DNA from: Neurospora intermedia
Taxonomy: Eukaryota; Ascomycota; Sordariomycetes; Sordariales; Sordariaceae
Direction of reading: 5' to 3'
NCBI GenBank assembly: GCA_037102815.1
Contig: BTPP01000001.1
Location: 2,939,001 to 3,003,000, forward strand
Length of the DNA: 64,000 nt
The translations under genes and the position numbers were made by a program. Below the pieces are notes generated by a model. That model was not told where the DNA came from and made no database searches. It saw only the letters and a list, made by a program, of their open reading frames with translations. Positions 59,768 through 64,000 of this stretch are shown piece by piece; position 1 is the stretch's first letter, and every line of letters starts with the position of its first letter.

Positions 59768-60472
59768 ATGTCATCCCACGCGACACTCGCAGCCGCCGCT
59801 GACGACCGCAAGGCCCGTCTAGCCAAGCTCAAGTCTCTGAAGCGCAAAGAACCCGAGCCCACCTCCTTCGACGACGGCGAAGAGTCCCACGATTCCCCAG
59901 CCCAACACACCAACCACAACAACGACGACGGCGACAACCAGCAAGAATCTACAACCGACTCCAAAGACGGCGCCCCAACAACCGACGTAGCCCGCCTCCA
60001 TCTCTCCGGGCGCAACTTTGACTTTGAAACGCGCGGGCCCAAGCTAGGCTTCGAAGCGCCTCCCACGCTGACGCTCGAGAAACCGACACTAGAAGAGCAA
60101 GCGGCCGATATCGAAGAGGAAGCGCAGCGGCAGGCTGCTTTGGACGCGCAAGCCGCCGAAGAAAACAAGGGCATCGACCTGTTCAAGTTGCAGCCCAAGA
60201 AGCCCAACTGGGACCTGAAGCGAGAGCTGAACCAGAAGATGGAGGTGCTGAACGTGCGGACGGACAACGCGATAGCGCGCATGGTGAGGGAGCGGCTGGC
60301 AGCCAAGAAGCAAGCGGCTGTGCAGGATAAGACGAAAGACGGAAAGGAGGAGGAGGAGGCCGGTATGCTGGAGGGGACGGCGCTGGTGGAGGGGATGAAG
60401 TTGAGGGAGAGGGAGGAGGCCGAGGAGGAGAGGAGAGAGAGGGAGTTGGAGGAGGCCGAGTTGGCGGCTTGA
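59768..60472 (+). CDS. cwf18: Pre-mRNA splicing factor Cwf18 (CCDC12 family)
   Basis: Component of the Prp19/NineTeen-associated spliceosome. Single exon, 234 aa. Start MSSHATLAAAADDRKARLAK followed by KSLKRKEPEP matches family members, which begin with a coiled, basic helix. A low-complexity acidic stretch follows (about 33-70). The core PTLEEQAADIEEEAQRQAAL and NKGIDLFKLQPKKPNWDLKR then ELNQKMEVLNVRTDNAIARM is diagnostic. The C-terminus is Glu/Arg-rich coiled coil. Usual length for the family is about 160-240 aa. Coding strand is C-rich before about 60100 and G-rich after. Converges with the zinc-knuckle gene, 194 bases apart. Confidence 0.93.
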   Translation: MSSHATLAAAADDRKARLAKLKSLKRKEPEPTSFDDGEESHDSPAQHTNHNNDDGDNQQESTTDSKDGAPTTDVARLHLSGRNFDFETRGPKLGFEAPPTLTLEKPTLEEQAADIEEEAQRQAALDAQAAEENKGIDLFKLQPKKPNWDLKRELNQKMEVLNVRTDNAIARMVRERLAAKKQAAVQDKTKDGKEEEEAGMLEGTALVEGMKLREREEAEEERRERELEEAELAA

Positions 60473-60666
60473 AGAGTTGGGACTTGACGGCAGCTGAATT
60501 CACGCGGTCAAAGTGGACGGAAGAGGGGAGCCGAGAGGGGCGACAGATCGAAAAGAACGAGGACGAGGACGGAATATGCTCCCAAATCTCGGGAGGATTA
60601 CTGTTATGATTTTGTTTTTACAGAGAAAGTATGCTATTCTCTACTTTGATACCCACCCCGCAAATC

Positions 60667-61616
60667 CTATCTACCCTTATTCATAGCCTGTGTCAACGCT
60701 AATCTCTTGCTGAAAGGGCTGAGACTCCGCTCGCGCGGCGGTGGCGCGGGAGACGGTTCGCGCTTTGGAGGTCGTTGCGGCGACGGACTCCTGTATCTCG
60801 CCTGTCCACGGCCATCTTCCCTGTCCCGGTAGTATCCTCCTGCCCTGTGATTCTCTCCTCTGCTGTCCCGCCTGACCGGTGAGCGGACTGGTGACCTGGA
60901 TCTGGACTCGGAAACAGAATAGTCGCGCCTGGATGGCCTTGCCCTCCCGGAGTCACGTTTACGCTCACGTCCGCGGTCACGGCGGGGCGACGGCGAACGA
61001 CGACGAGGGGGCAGTGACCCTTTCCGCGATGAGTGCTTGACCGGGCTCTCTGACCTCCGGCTAGAATACCGACCCTGGGAGTCGACTGAGCGTTGGCGGG
61101 CCGAAGGCGCCTTAGGCGATGGCTCAAAGAAGTCTTGCGCATGTGCTCTCCGTGGAGGTGACTTGGAATGGTGAGAAGGCCTTGGGGATGGAGACCGTGT
61201 AGAGATGGTCGACACCGAATCAACAGAAGCTGATCTACTCCTGCTTCTCCTTGGGCTCACGTCTCTAGATGGCGACTCGTCGTCCCTTTCAAGCTCCTTC
61301 TTCTTGGCCCGCTCGGCCTCCCTCTGGGCTAGAATCTCGTCGGCCACACCTTTCTTGTCCTGAGGCGGCACGGCACTAGTAAGCTTGGGTAGCAGCTTGG
61401 GATTGAAGAGCTGCTGGGTGCGCGACGGCCTCGCGATGTAGGGCCGTTCCGCAGCTGAGGCTTTACACTCATACGAATAGTGGCGTTCTAGGAATGTCAG
61501 CGGCGTGTTATACATGTATTATCGAAGTAGGGAGAACACTTATCTCTCTTTAGGCATTTCTGGCATTGGACGGTTGAGGGAGTTGATTTGGACGGTATAT
61601 TACGCCCTCGATACAT
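60667..61616 (-). CDS. Zinc-knuckle RS-rich protein (ZCCHC10-like), with AT-AC intron
   Basis: Probable nuclear RNA-binding protein. Exons 61544-61616 and 60667-61484; total 891 bases, 296 aa. Start MYRGRNIPSKSTPSTVQC. With an intron 61485-61543 bounded by AT and AC, the joined text reads CQKCLKRGHYSYEC, an exact C-x2-C-x4-H-x4-C zinc knuckle split by the intron. Then KASAAERPYIARPSRTQQLF and NPKLLPKLTSAVP follow, the conserved block of the fungal ZCCHC10-like family. The remaining 200 residues are SR/RS and SP dipeptide-rich (RRSRSRSASVDS, SRSRSPVRSPVRRDSR), as in splicing-linked proteins. No GT-AG combination I tried restores both the frame and the knuckle. Neighbour of cwf18, another splicing gene. 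Confidence 0.87.
61485..61543 (-). other. AT-AC intron (59 bases) inside the zinc knuckle
   Basis: Read on the minus strand the intron begins ATAAGTGTTC and ends CTGACATTCCTAGAAC. The donor is a perfect GTAAGT consensus with A in place of G at +1; a CTGAC branch lies 12 bases before the AC end. An AG (CTAG) lies three bases before the AC end but using it gives the wrong zinc spacing (C-x2-C-x5-H). The features fit a U2-type AT-AC intron rather than a U12 one. Confidence 0.7.
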
Positions 61617-63559
61617 GTTGGTAACCGGAAGGGTCGTTGAAATGTGGCTGGCCCCTGGATAATTGGAGCTTTATGCAAAATCAAGGTGAACTGTCACGTC
61701 CACCTGCCGTTCCTTGATTTACAACGCCAACCAGGTCGGGGTGCCGTTCGATTTAAGAGGCCGTTGCTTCTCGAATGATTTCAGTCAAACTTGTGAAGTG
61801 ATTGATTAAGGACGTGAAGCTTCTTCTTGATGGTTTTGATACTTGAGGATGGCGTTGGTTGGTGGTGCCTGGGTGAGTTGAAATTGGTGATGAGTTCCAG
61901 CTCTGGTGAATGAATGAGATTCGGAGGTTGATTGGTGGGTTGTGTAACAAGGTGTCAGCGGTGAAATTGACAGTTGAGAAAGGTCCAAGCACAAGTGCGA
62001 TTGTTGTCGTCGACAGGTGGAGGCACGTGACGTCGCCAAGATGAAGCATTCAGTTTCGGTCGTGGCACATTGCACCGGGGTGGGTGGGTGTGCAGGTGAC
62101 GATGGGAGCACTCATCCGGCACTTGTTTCTGCTTTTTAGAAAAGGGCCGCTCCGTGCCCTCCAATTTCTTCAGCGCAAAGCTAGATAAATTAATGTATGA
62201 TCACTGTACTAATAAGCCAAATTTCTCTCCGTACGGGACAGCCCATCGGGTCTTCGGGTTGTCATCTTGTTCTGGAAGCATGGATGAAGTTTTGAAAGTT
62301 TCCGTTACGGGGCGTCCATCTCGGCCAGCTTTGTATTGTAAACTGAAAATCACGAATTTTTATGGCCACGACTTTGTCTGGTTTTGCAGCCAAGATATTG
62401 AACCCCTCTCGACCAGTTTCCTCTCATTCCCCTCCTTTTGTCATACTCCCAATCAACCATTTTGAGCCACTGTGCTTTCTGTGGATGAAGACCTTGCGGT
62501 AGAGCACCTACTTGTATCCTCATGAGCGCCGTCGAATATACACCAGATGAAGTTTGTAGGCCATACATAGGTTAGAATATCCGAGGTATCTTACTGTATT
62601 GTACACTAGAGTCAGGTAAAATCAAGGGTCCTGTCAAAATCAGGAAGCGCACTACACAGAGGTACACAGCACGTCGGGTTTGCTCCCGCGCAATACCTAG
62701 AATGGATGGGATTTTGACACCGTTCAGTTACCTCTACTAAGTAGAAACTGAATCAGGCCAACAGGCCCACGGTGGCTCACGGCAGGCGGTCCCCTACCCG
62801 TACCTGCAACATGGTGGCAGTCCCACTGCAGTTAGACCGACCCACGGCCACCTGAGGACTGAGGAGCCCGGCTCCCGCCCGGCGATGGATTCCTTTCGGG
62901 TGCAACCACCACTTTTAATCGACTTCCACCACTTTCAGTTATCTCGTCACAAACCAAACCCACACTGGAAACGGGAAGCAACACCACGCCCCTCCTGCTC
63001 CCCATCAACCACCAAAGGTCTATCCGCCCAACCGTGGCGGCACCCTTTCCAGACACTTTACTGTTTTCTGGGACTTAGGGCGCCGTCGGCTTTCCACTTT
63101 GTGGTCCGCCATTTTGGATCTCGGCCTTTTTCCATCGTACCTGCACCGAACCGGAACCCCAAACCGACAGGCCCCAGCAAAAGACAAAAAAAAAGAGGCA
63201 CGACACGAGCAACAAGGCAAAGGAAGTCCGGGACTCGACTTTGGCACTGGCCGCAACACTTGCGCATTCACATCCTACCTACAATAGACCGGACCCCCGA
63301 ATACAATGATCACCAGCACTCGTCTTTCGCTTTGCGCCGCTTTGATCCGTTTCGTTTCTTGATTCAGCTGGATTCCGTCCCATCAAAAAGCTACATCATC
63401 GAATTCCTCTACCGGATCCGACCTGTCGAGCGCGTTCTCTCTTCGACCGCCCTGATCTTCATCGGACAAACATACACGCATAGAGGCACTCTCGGCTGCT
63501 TGCGCGACTCTTTGTAACATCCGTACTGCTCTTACAGCATCCCTTACACCGCAAAAGCC
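61617..63559. other. Intergenic: divergent promoters
   Basis: About 1.9 kb between the zinc-knuckle gene and the partial gene at the right edge. The stretch 62880-63559 is CA/CT-rich and looks like a long 5' leader. ORFs such as 62885-63517 have no family features. No tRNA or repeat recognised. Confidence 0.5.
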
Positions 63560-64000
63560 ATGGCGACGTTCCAGTCCACGGGCAACGACGTCAAACTATC
63601 TTTCGCAAAGGTACGTGGGCTTTCTTCACCTTGAACCCAGCGTTGCGCCCAGAAGACTGTGTGTCTGACTTGTGCTCTCCAGGTTGCAGCTGCTTCGGCA
63701 TCCAAAGACTCAGCTACCATGGCAACTGCTACGAAAGCAAACGCACCGGTGACCGCCCGCGATAAGGTTGCGGTCCCCATCATGGTGGCCGCCGCCTCTG
63801 TCTCGATCCAGAGTGATGTACACGCACCCCAGCCTGCGCAAAGGACTGCCGATGAGGTGAAAGCATCGCAGGACAACATCGTTGACGGACTCGGAAATTT
63901 GAAGCTCGAGACCAAGACATCAGATGTCTCCTTCGACGTTCCATTGACCAGCTCTATATCGATGCCTAACAAGGTTGTGATCAGCCAGACACCCTCGGAC
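63560..64000 (+). CDS. Partial gene of unknown function at the right edge
   Basis: Two exons so far: 63560-63610 and 63683 to beyond 64000, donor GTACGT, acceptor CTCCAG, 72-base intron; frames join. The start MATFQSTGNDVKLSFAK has a good context (GCC then ATGGCG). The visible 123 residues are Ala/Ser/Val-rich, without Trp or a clear domain, and probably disordered. I do not recognise the family. A leader of several hundred bases suggests a regulated gene; this is inference. Confidence 0.6.

Noticed and set aside
61501-61560. Ordinary GT-AG intron in the zinc-knuckle gene
   Set aside because: The only nearby GT (AAGTGTTC) with CTAG shifts the frame into a stop; no other acceptor restores it.

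Overview
The window looks like a chromosome segment of a filamentous ascomycete, most likely a Sordariomycete close to Neurospora. The evidence is short introns of about 50-170 bases with GTAAGT/GTATGT-type donors and CTAAC/CTGAC branch sites, long 5' leaders, moderate GC, widely spaced genes on both strands, and proteins typical of that group (Med5, Fta4, fungal PPR proteins, a Ser-rich N-terminal extension on ALA dehydratase). There are no operons, no bacterial genes, no CRISPR array, and I found no recognisable transposon or virus-like element.

Layout. 1-4 kb: the 5' part of Mediator subunit 5 (minus strand, runs off the left edge) and a conserved hypothetical protein. 4-14.8 kb: a 10.8-kb gene-poor stretch with at most one doubtful minus-strand gene near 8 kb. 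14.8-19.1 kb: a CocE/NonD-type hydrolase, a small UPF0390 protein and coatomer epsilon. 22.2-33.4 kb: a dense block with a C2-domain phosphatidylserine decarboxylase, kinetochore Fta4, a CIA84-like mitochondrial PPR protein, mitochondrial ribosomal protein bS18m and the U3 snoRNP protein IMP3. 34.3-40.6 kb: a 12-TM MFS-type membrane protein whose frame holds two internal TAG codons, then a tyrosine phosphatase. 42.3-49.4 kb: a small basic His/Thr-rich protein, a 661-aa protein of unknown function, and ALA dehydratase (heme). 52.4-56.2 kb: an acyltransferase-3 membrane protein, a small orphan gene, and three diverged direct repeats. 56.6-61.6 kb: a second large mitochondrial PPR protein, the splicing factor Cwf18, and an RS-rich zinc-knuckle protein whose only intron appears to have AT-AC ends. 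A partial gene runs off the right edge.

The genes are mostly unrelated housekeeping genes. Themes that recur are mitochondrial expression and assembly (CIA84-like, bS18m, second PPR), ribosome/RNA processing (IMP3, Cwf18, zinc-knuckle RS protein) and membrane biology (PSD, coatomer, MFS, acyltransferase). Exon joins were worked out by hand from splice motifs and frame, and in most multi-exon genes they give totals divisible by three. The most unusual items are the AT-AC intron (61485-61543), the two in-frame TAG codons (34845 and 37626), the diverged triplicate repeat beside an orphan gene (54.7-56.2 kb), and a repeated switch from C-rich to G-rich coding strand within genes.
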